A stretch of DNA of 5,456 nucleotides, from the NCBI GenBank assembly GCA_946059285.1, contig CAMGMW010000101.1, forward strand, positions 1 through 5,456. The letters are read 5' to 3'. The notes below the pieces were generated by a model. It was not told the origin of the DNA, made no database searches, and saw only the letters and a list, made by a program, of their open reading frames with translations. The first letter of the stretch is position 1, and every line of letters starts with the position of its first letter. Positions 1-5,456 of the stretch are shown one piece after another. Origin of the DNA: an uncultured Clostridia bacterium (GTDB lineage: Bacteria > Bacillota_A > Clostridia > Oscillospirales > Oscillospiraceae). The position numbers and the translations under genes are program-made.

Positions 1-102
1 GTTCCTGATCTTATATCGGAATCTGAAATAATACAAATCACCGATTCAGATAGACACATCCATTTTAATTGCGCGAAGCGCATCGGTGGTTAGTATGAGA
101 TA
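1..102. other. Gene-free left edge with weak inverted repeats
   Basis: No gene is visible downstream of the permease stop. Two overlapping inverted repeats are present: 21-27 with 45-51 (ATCTGAA/TTCAGAT, 7 bp) and 39-45 with 82-88 (CACCGAT/ATCGGTG, 7 bp). The second encloses a small TGCGC-GAA-GCGCA hairpin at 70-82. On the minus strand the 39-88 structure is followed by a U-rich but interrupted stretch (about 25-38), so it could be a weak operon terminator. It lacks the compact GC stem plus T-run of a clear intrinsic terminator. The downstream gene, if any, lies outside the window. Confidence 0.35.
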
Positions 103-1365
103 TTATTCTCTGCGGAGTGCCTCAATCGGATTGAGCTTCGAGGCCTTGATTGCAGGAACCAAGCCAAAAATGATACCGATCAGCACCGAGAAGATGACCG
201 CAATGAAAATTGCCGGAACACTTAAGGCCGTCGGGGTGTCAATAAAACGGGAAATCAGCTTGGAAAGCCCAACGCCGCCTAATACCCCCAGCACACCTCC
301 GATACCGGTCAGCACGGCGGCCTCAGTCAGAAATTGCACCAAAATCCTGCGGCGCTTTGCACCGATGGCTTTCTTCAATCCAATCTCACCCGTCCGCTCC
401 GTCACCGTGACCAGCATGATGTTCATTACACCGACGCCTCCCACCAGCAGTGAAATACTCGCAATCCAAAGCAGCTGGTTGCTGGTTGAGCTGCTCATTT
501 CCTGCAGTTGCTCCGCCTGCTTCAACAGGTCGTCACTGCGATAGGAAAAGCCGTTTTTCACCGCAAGGTTCGCCATCTGGTTGTCATTCAGGTAATCTGC
601 CACCGCCTTACCAGCACTTGTCATGTCGTCAGTGGAAGTCGCACGCACCGCCACGTCCTGCGGCTCATCAAAGCGGTAAACCACAGGCCATGCCGCACCT
701 GTGATGAACACCTTGCCGCCGGAGGTGTCTGCGTACATATAGTAGTCTTCCATGGAATTGATCGTTGGCTCAAAGCCGGATTTCAGTTCCACCACGCCGA
801 CCACTGCAAAGGGTTCTCCCGCAATCTCCAGAAACTCTCCCACCGGATTCTGTTTCCCAAAGAGTGCTTCCGCCGCCTTGTCGTCGAGAATTACATTTTT
901 CTTTACCGTCTCAAATTCGTTGCTGCGAAAATCTCTGCCCAGTCTGATTTGATATCCGTTGACGTCAAAGAAGCTGTCGTCAATCCCATAGATGGCGCCG
1001 GCGAAGGAATTGTTTTGGTAATATACCGTCCCGCCGGAATATTCCCGTTTGCGAAATACCGTCACATCCTCTACGCCGTCCAGTTTACGCATCTCCTCCC
1101 GCTGTGCTGGTTCAATCACCTGTACGCCCAACGGGTTATTGTTATACATCATATCATACGGCATATCGTTTTGATATAGCTGTACAGAGACGACATTGTT
1201 CCCTGCGCCGATGAGGTTCTGCTTGATCTGCTCGTTCGTACCCTTTATGGTGGAGATGATGGTAATGATCGACGCAATGCCGATGATAATGCCCAGCATC
1301 GTCAGGAAGGAGCGCAGCTTATGCCCGCGTACACCCTGAAATGCAAGCTGTATATTCTCTAACAT
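103..1365 (-). CDS. MacB-type ABC transporter permease (MacB_PCD + FtsX)
   Basis: This is the membrane subunit of a MacB/YknZ-like exporter, 420 residues from the chosen ATG. Residues about 19-40 form the first membrane helix, inside the family-typical opening LRSFLTMLGIIIGIASIITI. A long extracytoplasmic MacB_PCD-like domain spans about 41-296. Three more helices follow at about 297-322, 345-372 and 382-405. The cytoplasmic loop TERTGEIGLKKAIGAKRRR (323-340) matches the coupling region that contacts the ATPase, and the C-terminus GLVPAIKASKLNPIEALRRE is the conserved FtsX/MacB end. Family knowledge: such permeases do not form a classical channel but pass ATP-driven motion to the extracytoplasmic domain and adaptor. 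There is no fused ATPase as in Gram-negative MacB; that part is the separate gene at 2896-3588. A GTG at 1377 would add four residues, but it lies within the ribosome site, so the ATG at 1365 is preferred. Length and motifs are complete and no damage is seen. Confidence 0.95.
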   Translation of the reverse strand: MLENIQLAFQGVRGHKLRSFLTMLGIIIGIASIITIISTIKGTNEQIKQNLIGAGNNVVSVQLYQNDMPYDMMYNNNPLGVQVIEPAQREEMRKLDGVEDVTVFRKREYSGGTVYYQNNSFAGAIYGIDDSFFDVNGYQIRLGRDFRSNEFETVKKNVILDDKAAEALFGKQNPVGEFLEIAGEPFAVVGVVELKSGFEPTINSMEDYYMYADTSGGKVFITGAAWPVVYRFDEPQDVAVRATSTDDMTSAGKAVADYLNDNQMANLAVKNGFSYRSDDLLKQAEQLQEMSSSTSNQLLWIASISLLVGGVGVMNIMLVTVTERTGEIGLKKAIGAKRRRILVQFLTEAAVLTGIGGVLGVLGGVGLSKLISRFIDTPTALSVPAIFIAVIFSVLIGIIFGLVPAIKASKLNPIEALRRE

Positions 1366-1373
1366 GAAGCCGC

Positions 1374-1381
1374 TCACCTTT
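1374..1381 (-). promoter_or_regulatory. Ribosome binding site that fixes the permease start
   Basis: On the minus strand AAAGGTGA lies 8 nt before the ATG at 1365. The TGA of the upstream adaptor gene forms its last three bases. This favours the ATG at 1365 over the GTG at 1377, which sits inside the site itself, and predicts translational coupling. Confidence 0.75.
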
Positions 1382-2903
1382 CAATAATAAAATCATAGCC
1401 AAAATAGGCGTATTCTTCGCTTTCGACGGTCTGTGCGCCATCCTTGACATTCTTTCCATAAGGGAATGCGATCCAGTCCTCAAGCGTCAAGCCGCCAAGG
1501 ACATGCACGGCATCATAGTAGCTCTCCCCGATTTCCACATAGCACTTTTCCAGCAGTCCGTCTGCGCCGCGGCGATAAGCATAATAGCGGTTCCCCTCTG
1601 AGCGCAGATACATCTTCGGCAGATACAGTGCCGTTTCGTCTATCCCGCCAGCACTGAAATAGACGCTGACATATTCTCCCTCCCGCAAGTCTGCATCCGC
1701 ACCGACGGCGATCGTCGCGCTGTAAAAGGAGGTATTGGGATTAGTCGAACCGTAGTAGTCATAACCGTTCGTCGGCGTGTCTGAGATCGCTTCGATGGTC
1801 CCGCTCAGCTCTGTGCCGTAATTCTCCCATGACATGACACGCACCTGCGTTCCCAGAGGATATTTTTCCAAATCAAATTCACTCAAGGTCGCCTTGACAT
1901 AGTAGCAGCCGCCTCCGGAAACCGTAACCAGAGCTTCCCCGGTCATTGCAGCCGTTTCCGTATCCAAAACACGGATGACCTGTCCCGCCACTGTGGCGGA
2001 CACGATGCCGTTTTCCGCCTCCGTCTTCATGCGTTCAAGTTCCACCTGCGCCATACGGTAGGCAAGATCCAGATCGCGGATTTCGCGCTGTATTTCCTTT
2101 CGCATCTGCGCGATTTCAGCCGCAGTATATCCGGAGCTGTCGTCAATCCATTCCGGTTCCTCCGACTCCTCTTCCTCCTCCGCAGGTAACTCTTCCGGAG
2201 AGAACAGTGCAAACTGCAGCGTTCCGGTTTCCTCACTGCGGCTGAGCTGCAATCCCCAGAGACTCAGCAGCGCGCCTTGCAAGGCGTTTCCTTCCCGCAC
2301 CTCAAATGCAATCCACACCGCTTCGTTTCCATCCAGCAGCTTTTCAAAAAGTGCTGCATCAAACACCGTGCCTTCCTCACACAGATAGCGGTACGGATGC
2401 TCCTGTGTGCCGTCGCCGGTCATGAAATAAGGCAGCTCCTCAACAGGCTCCGGCGGTTCTGTCACCGGCTCTGTCGTAGGCTCCGTGGGCGCGGGCGGCA
2501 CATAGGGTTTCATGGCGTTGATCCGCGCCAGCTCCTCCTTCGCCCGCTGCAGGCTCAGCTCCGCCTGCCGCACGCCGATTTCCTTTCGCTCCAGCTCAAT
2601 GGAGGATAACGTTGTATCATAGCGAAGCAGCGGATCGCCTTTTTGTACGATCTGTCCTTCACCTACCAGAATCTCTGTAATGGTTTGGGTATCGGAAAGG
2701 TAGATTTTTTGCAGCTGATCCGCTGTCACATAGCCGCTGCTCTCCGATTCTCCACCAGAATATCCGTAGTTCAGCTGAGAAACCGGATAAACCTCCACGG
2801 GGTCTGCATTTCTCCCGAGATACCAAAGCACACCAACCAAAATTGCCACCGCAACAACTACACAGATCGCGGAGATCAGAATTGCTTTGATTTTTTTATT
2901 CAT
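1374..2903 (-). CDS. HlyD/MacA-like adaptor with hairpin-tip insertion (MFP2)
   Basis: This is a membrane fusion (adaptor) protein of 509 residues, long for the family (roughly 350-420). Residues about 7-29 are an uncleaved-looking transmembrane anchor; C14 is not in a lipobox. The first lipoyl half is at about 58-97 (ITEILVGEGQIVQKGDPLLRYD). Coiled-coil helix 1 is at about 98-130 and helix 2 at about 259-299. The second lipoyl half is at about 300-328 (IVSATVAGQVIRVLD), followed by a beta-barrel and membrane-proximal domain from about 334 to the end. Between the two helices, where adaptors normally make a short turn, lies a roughly 125-residue insertion (131-258): a Pro/Thr/Glu-rich linker, a compact segment and a run of acidic residues. 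The gene overlaps the ATPase gene by 8 bp, with GGGGGAG before its ATG, and its stop lies in the permease ribosome site. Expected role: the extracytoplasmic ring on the permease. It is paralogous to the adaptor at 3590-4849, and its partner and substrate are unknown. Confidence 0.92.
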   Translation of the reverse strand: MNKKIKAILISAICVVVAVAILVGVLWYLGRNADPVEVYPVSQLNYGYSGGESESSGYVTADQLQKIYLSDTQTITEILVGEGQIVQKGDPLLRYDTTLSSIELERKEIGVRQAELSLQRAKEELARINAMKPYVPPAPTEPTTEPVTEPPEPVEELPYFMTGDGTQEHPYRYLCEEGTVFDAALFEKLLDGNEAVWIAFEVREGNALQGALLSLWGLQLSRSEETGTLQFALFSPEELPAEEEEESEEPEWIDDSSGYTAAEIAQMRKEIQREIRDLDLAYRMAQVELERMKTEAENGIVSATVAGQVIRVLDTETAAMTGEALVTVSGGGCYYVKATLSEFDLEKYPLGTQVRVMSWENYGTELSGTIEAISDTPTNGYDYYGSTNPNTSFYSATIAVGADADLREGEYVSVYFSAGGIDETALYLPKMYLRSEGNRYYAYRRGADGLLEKCYVEIGESYYDAVHVLGGLTLEDWIAFPYGKNVKDGAQTVESEEYAYFGYDFIIER

Positions 2904-3588
2904 GAGACTCCCCCGCTTTCCGTCCGCCGCTCAAAATGCCGTCGCGGATGTATCCGATCCGTTTTGCACGTTCGGCAACAGACTGCTCATGAGTAATCAT
3001 AACAATCGTCACGCCGTCGGCGTTGAGCGTATCAAAAATATCCATAATCTGTTCTCCGGAGGCGCTGTCCAGCGCGCCGGTCGGCTCATCTGCCAGCAGC
3101 AGCTTTGGTTTTCCGACGATAGCACGAGCAATCGCAATGCGCTGGCATTGCCCGCCGGAAAGTTGGTTGGGACGAAAATCCAGCCGATCCTCTAAGCCCA
3201 TGCTTTTCAGCGCCTCCACGGCGCGCTCCCGGCGTTCCTTTTTCGGGACGCCGGCGTACAGCAGCGGCAGTGCAACATTTTCCACAGCCGTCAGCTTCGG
3301 CAGCAGATAAAAGCTTTGAAATACAAAGCCCAGCATCCGGTTGCGCACCTCTGCCAGATGATTGGAGGTTGCGTCGCGCAAATTCTCCCCGTCCAGTAAG
3401 TATTCCCCGGAGGTTGGCACATCAAGGCAGCCAATCAGGTTCATCAGTGTGGTCTTGCCTGAGCCGGAAGGACCCATAATCGCAAGATAGTCCCCTTCCT
3501 CAACCTGAAGGCAGACATCCTTCAAAACGCGGAGCGTATCTCTGCCTTGAGGATAATCCTTGCAGATGTTGTTCATTACCACCAGCAT
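2896..3588 (-). CDS. MacB/LolD-family ABC transporter ATP-binding protein
   Basis: This cytoplasmic ATPase of 230 residues powers the exporter; the length is standard for MacB/LolD/YknY nucleotide-binding subunits. Visible motifs are Walker [10 protein letters not shown] (39-47), Q-loop Q91 (VFQS), signature LSGGQ (143-147), Walker B LLLADEP (163-169) with catalytic E168, D-loop GALD (171-174) and switch H200 (MITH). All catalytic residues are intact. One oddity is C148 straight after the signature (LSGGQCQR), where this family usually has Q. The ATG at 3588 is preceded by AGGAGGG (3596-3602) with 7-nt spacing, and lies 1 bp after the stop of the lipoprotein adaptor. The reading frame overlaps the start of the second adaptor by 8 bp. 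It should pair with the permease at 103-1365, which has no ATPase of its own. The subfamily call is firm but the substrate cannot be inferred from this subunit. Confidence 0.97.
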   Translation of the reverse strand: MLVVMNNICKDYPQGRDTLRVLKDVCLQVEEGDYLAIMGPSGSGKTTLMNLIGCLDVPTSGEYLLDGENLRDATSNHLAEVRNRMLGFVFQSFYLLPKLTAVENVALPLLYAGVPKKERRERAVEALKSMGLEDRLDFRPNQLSGGQCQRIAIARAIVGKPKLLLADEPTGALDSASGEQIMDIFDTLNADGVTIVMITHEQSVAERAKRIGYIRDGILSGGRKAGESHE

Positions 3589-3589
3589 T

Positions 3590-4849
3590 TCAGAACCCTC
3601 CTGTTGTCACGGACAAGCCCGGCTCCGGCTGAACAATCGGTTCCACAGCAAAACCGTCATTGTCGTTATCCCCAAAGAAATCTTCTCCACCGTCACTTGC
3701 GGTAAAGTCATCATTGCGCACTACGGGCGCACCCTTCTGCGCAGTTTCATCAGGATAAGCAATATAGTCGTCCGCGCCCAAACCATCTGTAATCAGATAG
3801 GCATTGCGTTCCTCATCAAACCCGCCTACCTGCACGGTACGACGTTCCAGACGGTCGTCATCGTCGGCTGCCCATACATAGTAGCCGTCCGTATCCGCCA
3901 TAACGACATAGTCTGCGCTGAGCCACAGTTCGTCATCGGCGCCTTGCTGACCGTTTTCCGGCTCAATATATACATGCTGTCCCAGCATCAGTCCGTCTGT
4001 GCTGTCGAGGCTGACATAGAACGGATAGGTGCTGGAATTCGTCATGTCGTCCGTTGCGCCGTAATACCAGCCGTTGTTGTTATTGTTCTGTCCGGGACTG
4101 TCCATGTCAATCTGTTCGATCATGCCCGTCCAGGTCTGCGTGGCATCGGCGCGGGAGCGGATCCGCACCGGCATACCCTCGTAATACTCTGCACGATTCA
4201 GCTCGTTAATGGTTCCTTTGATGCGGTATGCGCCGCTGCGAATAATGCTGATGTACGGCAGCGGCTCGCCCGTCATATTATCGTAGCCGCCGTTTTCATT
4301 GATCGTCTGCACCTTTCCGTCTGCCGGGCTAAGCACCTCTCCGTTTTCTGAAGATGCCTCCAGCGTCTCCAGCTCACGTTCCTTCACCGTAATATTATAC
4401 TGTGCTTCCTTCTTGTCCGCCTGCAGCGACTGAATCTGCACCGTATAGGATAGCTGTTCGGAAGCAGGCGCACGGCCCTTTTCTTTCTCCAGCTGCGCGA
4501 TCTGTGTATCATAATCGGTAACGGAGTTTTTCAACTGCTCGATCTCAAGTCTCGCCTTATCAATGGTCAGCTGCATCTCTTCCGTATCATAAACGAAAAG
4601 CACTTCACCTTCCCGGATCTCCTGACCGGCCTTGACCTTCAATTCCTTGACCTTTCGGCTTTCATCCCGCTCAATTTTTACTTCGTCCTGCGCCACGGCA
4701 ACACCGGCGCAGACATTGAACTCCCCGGCAGAACCGTAGCCCGTAATCATGGAAACCGACTGAACGTTGACTGACGGCAGTTCAGACCCGCAGCCTGCGA
4801 ATAACGCCGCCACCAGCAGCAGCGAAACAACCAACCAACACTTTTTCAT
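3590..4849 (-). CDS. Lipoprotein HlyD/MacA-like adaptor with acidic tail (MFP1)
   Basis: This adaptor of 419 residues is the first gene of the export operon. The N-terminus MKKCWLVVSLLLVAALFAGC is a lipoprotein signal with C20 as the predicted lipidated residue; F at -3 is slightly atypical. The first lipoyl half is at about 46-92 (VKELKVKAGQEIREGEVLFVYD). A short coiled-coil hairpin spans about 93-168 with its turn near 126-133. The second lipoyl half is at about 170-188 (GEVLSPADGKVQTINENGG). The beta-barrel is at about 208-248, followed by an Asn-rich loop (NNNNN at 255-259) and a membrane-proximal domain at about 275-377. The last 42 residues are acidic and low-complexity, with DNDNDG at 394-399. 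The start at 4849 is chosen because GGAGGA (4859-4864) lies 9 nt upstream and a lipoprotein signal begins exactly there; an in-frame TTG at 4954 would bury the signal behind 35 basic residues. It is probably anchored on the outer face of the membrane and works with the downstream ATPase, second adaptor and permease. Confidence 0.92.
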   Translation of the reverse strand: MKKCWLVVSLLLVAALFAGCGSELPSVNVQSVSMITGYGSAGEFNVCAGVAVAQDEVKIERDESRKVKELKVKAGQEIREGEVLFVYDTEEMQLTIDKARLEIEQLKNSVTDYDTQIAQLEKEKGRAPASEQLSYTVQIQSLQADKKEAQYNITVKERELETLEASSENGEVLSPADGKVQTINENGGYDNMTGEPLPYISIIRSGAYRIKGTINELNRAEYYEGMPVRIRSRADATQTWTGMIEQIDMDSPGQNNNNNGWYYGATDDMTNSSTYPFYVSLDSTDGLMLGQHVYIEPENGQQGADDELWLSADYVVMADTDGYYVWAADDDDRLERRTVQVGGFDEERNAYLITDGLGADDYIAYPDETAQKGAPVVRNDDFTASDGGEDFFGDNDNDGFAVEPIVQPEPGLSVTTGGF

Positions 4850-4858
4850 CTGACCAAA

Positions 4859-4864
4859 TCCTCC
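4859..4864 (-). promoter_or_regulatory. Ribosome binding site of the lipoprotein adaptor
   Basis: GGAGGA on the minus strand, 9 nt before the ATG at 4849. It selects this start, which opens a lipoprotein signal peptide, over the longer in-frame TTG reading at 4954. Confidence 0.8.
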
Positions 4865-4920
4865 GTTTACTGCATTTTGCAATGGTATATTCCTTTGACG
4901 AGGCACATAGCGCTTTGTTC

Positions 4921-4945
4921 CACAAAAACACCCCGAACGTCGGGG
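4921..4945 (-). terminator. GC hairpin plus T-rich run in the operon leader
   Basis: On the minus strand CCCCGA-CGT-TCGGGG (4931-4945) is a 6-bp, GC-rich stem with a 3-nt loop, followed by TGTTTTTGTG. That is the shape of a short intrinsic terminator, placed about 70 nt before the adaptor start. It may end stray transcription from upstream or, if the operon promoter lies further upstream as proposed at 4995-5022, act as a leader attenuator. The T-run is interrupted, and no alternative antiterminator pairing was established. Confidence 0.45.
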
Positions 4946-4958
4946 AAAACTCAAAATC

Positions 4959-5026
4959 TATACCGGACACTAGTAAAAAGCGTACTTGACGCTTTTTATA
5001 GCGCAAAGCGCGTCAGTGTCGGTATA
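4959..5026. repeat. Nested palindrome that can fold as a three-way junction
   Basis: The outer arms 4959-4971 and 5015-5026 are inverted copies of TATACCGACACT with one extra G in the left arm. They enclose two further palindromes: a perfect 10-bp stem 4974-4983/4989-4998 (TAAAAAGCGT/ACGCTTTTTA, 5-nt loop) and a small GCGC-AAA-GCGC stem at 5001-5011. Almost every base of the 68-nt element can pair. It could be a structured leader or terminator, an operator region, or a small palindromic repeat element. No target-site duplication is seen at its ends. Confidence 0.6.
4995..5022 (-). promoter_or_regulatory. Candidate promoter of the exporter operon
   Basis: On the minus strand CCGACA (5017-5022; 4 of 6 to TTGACA) and TATAAA (4995-5000; 5 of 6 to TATAAT) are separated by 16 bp. 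The spacer holds the GCGC-TTT-GCGC mini-palindrome, and the -10 box lies at the foot of the 10-bp palindrome at 4974-4998. Initiation near 4988 would leave a leader of about 140 nt containing the GC hairpin at 4931-4945. I saw no better sigma-70-like pair between this point and the adaptor start, but the -35 is weak. Confidence 0.3.
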
Positions 5027-5031
5027 AGCGG

Positions 5032-5066
5032 GTTTTGGAGGATGATGGAACATCATCCTCCAAAAC
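5032..5066. terminator. Perfect 16-bp hairpin after mrp
   Basis: Arms 5032-5047 and 5051-5066 (GTTTTGGAGGATGATG and its exact complement) pair without mismatch around a 3-nt loop. The hairpin begins 58 nt past the mrp stop. Neither strand has a T-run right after it, so it is not a classical intrinsic terminator. It may stabilise the 3' end of the mrp message, act as a factor-assisted terminator, or be a dispersed palindromic repeat. The palindrome is certain; its function is not. Confidence 0.5.
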
Positions 5067-5124
5067 AGCACCGCGTCAGGCTGTGACCCACGGAAAAAAG
5101 ACTATTCTTACTCCATGGCTCGTA

Positions 5125-5456
5125 TTATTCTGACATAATGACCGCAAGAGCCGCTTCCAGCTCTTCTGTGTGAATATCCTCAGCATTGCCGCTGTCGCAT
5201 GCTTTTGCCACCTGCGGGTCGATCGGCAGTCTTGCCAGCACCGGCAGATGATATTCTGCCGCAACGCTCTCAATATGGCTTTCGCCGAAAATGCTGTGGC
5301 GCCGGTTGCAGTCAGGGCACCGAAAATAGCTGTAGTTTTCCACCAGCCCCAGCACCGGGATCTTCATCATTTGTGCCATTTTGACCGCCTTTGACACAAT
5401 CATGGACACAAGCTCCTGCGGGGAGGTGACCATGATGATACCGCTGATCGGCAGCG
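5125..5456 (-). CDS. mrp: Mrp/NBP35-family Fe-S carrier P-loop ATPase (3' part)
   Basis: Only the C-terminal 109 or so residues are in the window; the gene runs off the right edge, so the start, Walker A and Walker B motifs are not visible. The visible part begins LPISGIIMVTSPQELVSMIV, the strand-helix segment typical of Mrp/ApbC ATPases. It continues through IPVLGLVENYSYF to a CPDC motif (codons at 5308-5319). In this family the CxxC pair binds a bridging [4Fe-4S] cluster at the dimer interface, which is handed to cytoplasmic apo-proteins. The tail IFGESHIESVAAEYHLPVLARLPIDPQVAKACDSG is also characteristic. The stop is TAA at 5125. The gene is separated from the exporter operon by 275 bp of palindrome-rich DNA, and is probably a separate transcription unit. 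MinD/ParA homologues lack the CxxC, so the Mrp call is firm. Confidence 0.93.
   Translation of the reverse strand, partial: LPISGIIMVTSPQELVSMIVSKAVKMAQMMKIPVLGLVENYSYFRCPDCNRRHSIFGESHIESVAAEYHLPVLARLPIDPQVAKACDSGNAEDIHTEELEAALAVIMSE

Noticed and set aside
508..1179. 223-codon open frame on the plus strand
   Set aside because: It is fully antisense to the permease gene, whose protein has clear MacB motifs. The plus-strand translation shows no recognisable domain and no ribosome site was identified for it.
3560..4351. 263-codon open frame on the plus strand
   Set aside because: It is antisense to the lipoprotein adaptor and the start of the ATPase gene. Its His/Val/Arg-rich composition is that of a shadow frame.
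3590..4954. Longer form of the lipoprotein adaptor starting at TTG 4954
   Set aside because: It would add 35 residues before the lipoprotein signal, including through the GC hairpin and T-run. The ATG at 4849 has a good ribosome site and begins exactly at the signal peptide.
4974..4998. 10-bp palindrome as a stand-alone bidirectional intrinsic terminator
   Set aside because: The A/T tracts are suggestive, but the core has only three G-C pairs and the T-run lies within the stem. It is better described as part of the larger nested palindrome.
4970..5056. 28-codon open frame on the minus strand between mrp and the operon (MMFHHPPKPAYTD...)
   Set aside because: The GGAGG directly abuts its ATG with no spacing and lies inside the 16-bp hairpin stem. 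The rest follows the palindromes, so the frame is most likely incidental.
5093..5124. T6 run on the minus strand just after the mrp stop, as an intrinsic terminator
   Set aside because: No stable GC stem precedes the run; only the short CCATGG palindrome at 5113-5118 is present.
1..5456. CRISPR array, tRNA/rRNA genes, transposase or phage genes
   Set aside because: No regularly spaced repeats, no tRNA cloverleaf with conserved T-loop or anticodon features, and no transposase or phage protein motifs were found on either strand.

Overview
This window looks like chromosomal DNA of a monoderm Firmicute, most likely a mid-GC gut-type Clostridia (Oscillospiraceae/Ruminococcaceae-like). That placement is inferred from strong GGAGG-type ribosome sites, the mix of Gly/Ala-rich and acidic surface proteins, a lipoprotein adaptor in place of an outer-membrane partner, and a clostridial-style Mrp tail (VENYSYF...CPDC). 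It cannot be pinned to a genus from the sequence alone.

All real genes are on the minus strand, so they read from right to left. At the right edge is the 3' part of an Mrp/NBP35-type iron-sulfur carrier ATPase (5125-5456). A 275-bp intergenic region follows (4850-5124), full of inverted repeats: a perfect 16-bp hairpin, a nested three-way-junction-like palindrome carrying a candidate promoter, and a GC hairpin followed by a T-rich run. A tight four-gene operon comes next: lipoprotein adaptor MFP1 (3590-4849), MacB/LolD-type ABC ATPase (2896-3588), membrane-anchored adaptor MFP2 (1374-2903), and MacB-type FtsX permease (103-1365). The last 102 bases at the left edge hold no gene, only weak inverted repeats.

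The four operon genes are joined by a 1-bp gap, an 8-bp overlap, and a stop codon embedded in the next ribosome binding site, so they are almost certainly co-translated. Together they describe a MacAB/YknXYZ-like mechanotransmission ABC exporter. The ATPase drives the four-helix permease, and HlyD/MacA-like adaptors sit on its extracytoplasmic face. The substrate is unknown; peptides, toxins or lipid-linked molecules are typical of the family.

The unusual part is the adaptor arrangement. Two diverged adaptor paralogues flank the ATPase gene, one lipid-anchored and one anchored by a transmembrane helix. The second has the tip of its coiled-coil hairpin replaced by a roughly 125-residue insertion: a Pro/Thr/Glu linker, a compact domain and an acidic linker. 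The first ends in an acidic tail with a DxDxDG calcium-type motif. No regulator, two-component system or outer-membrane channel is visible in the window.
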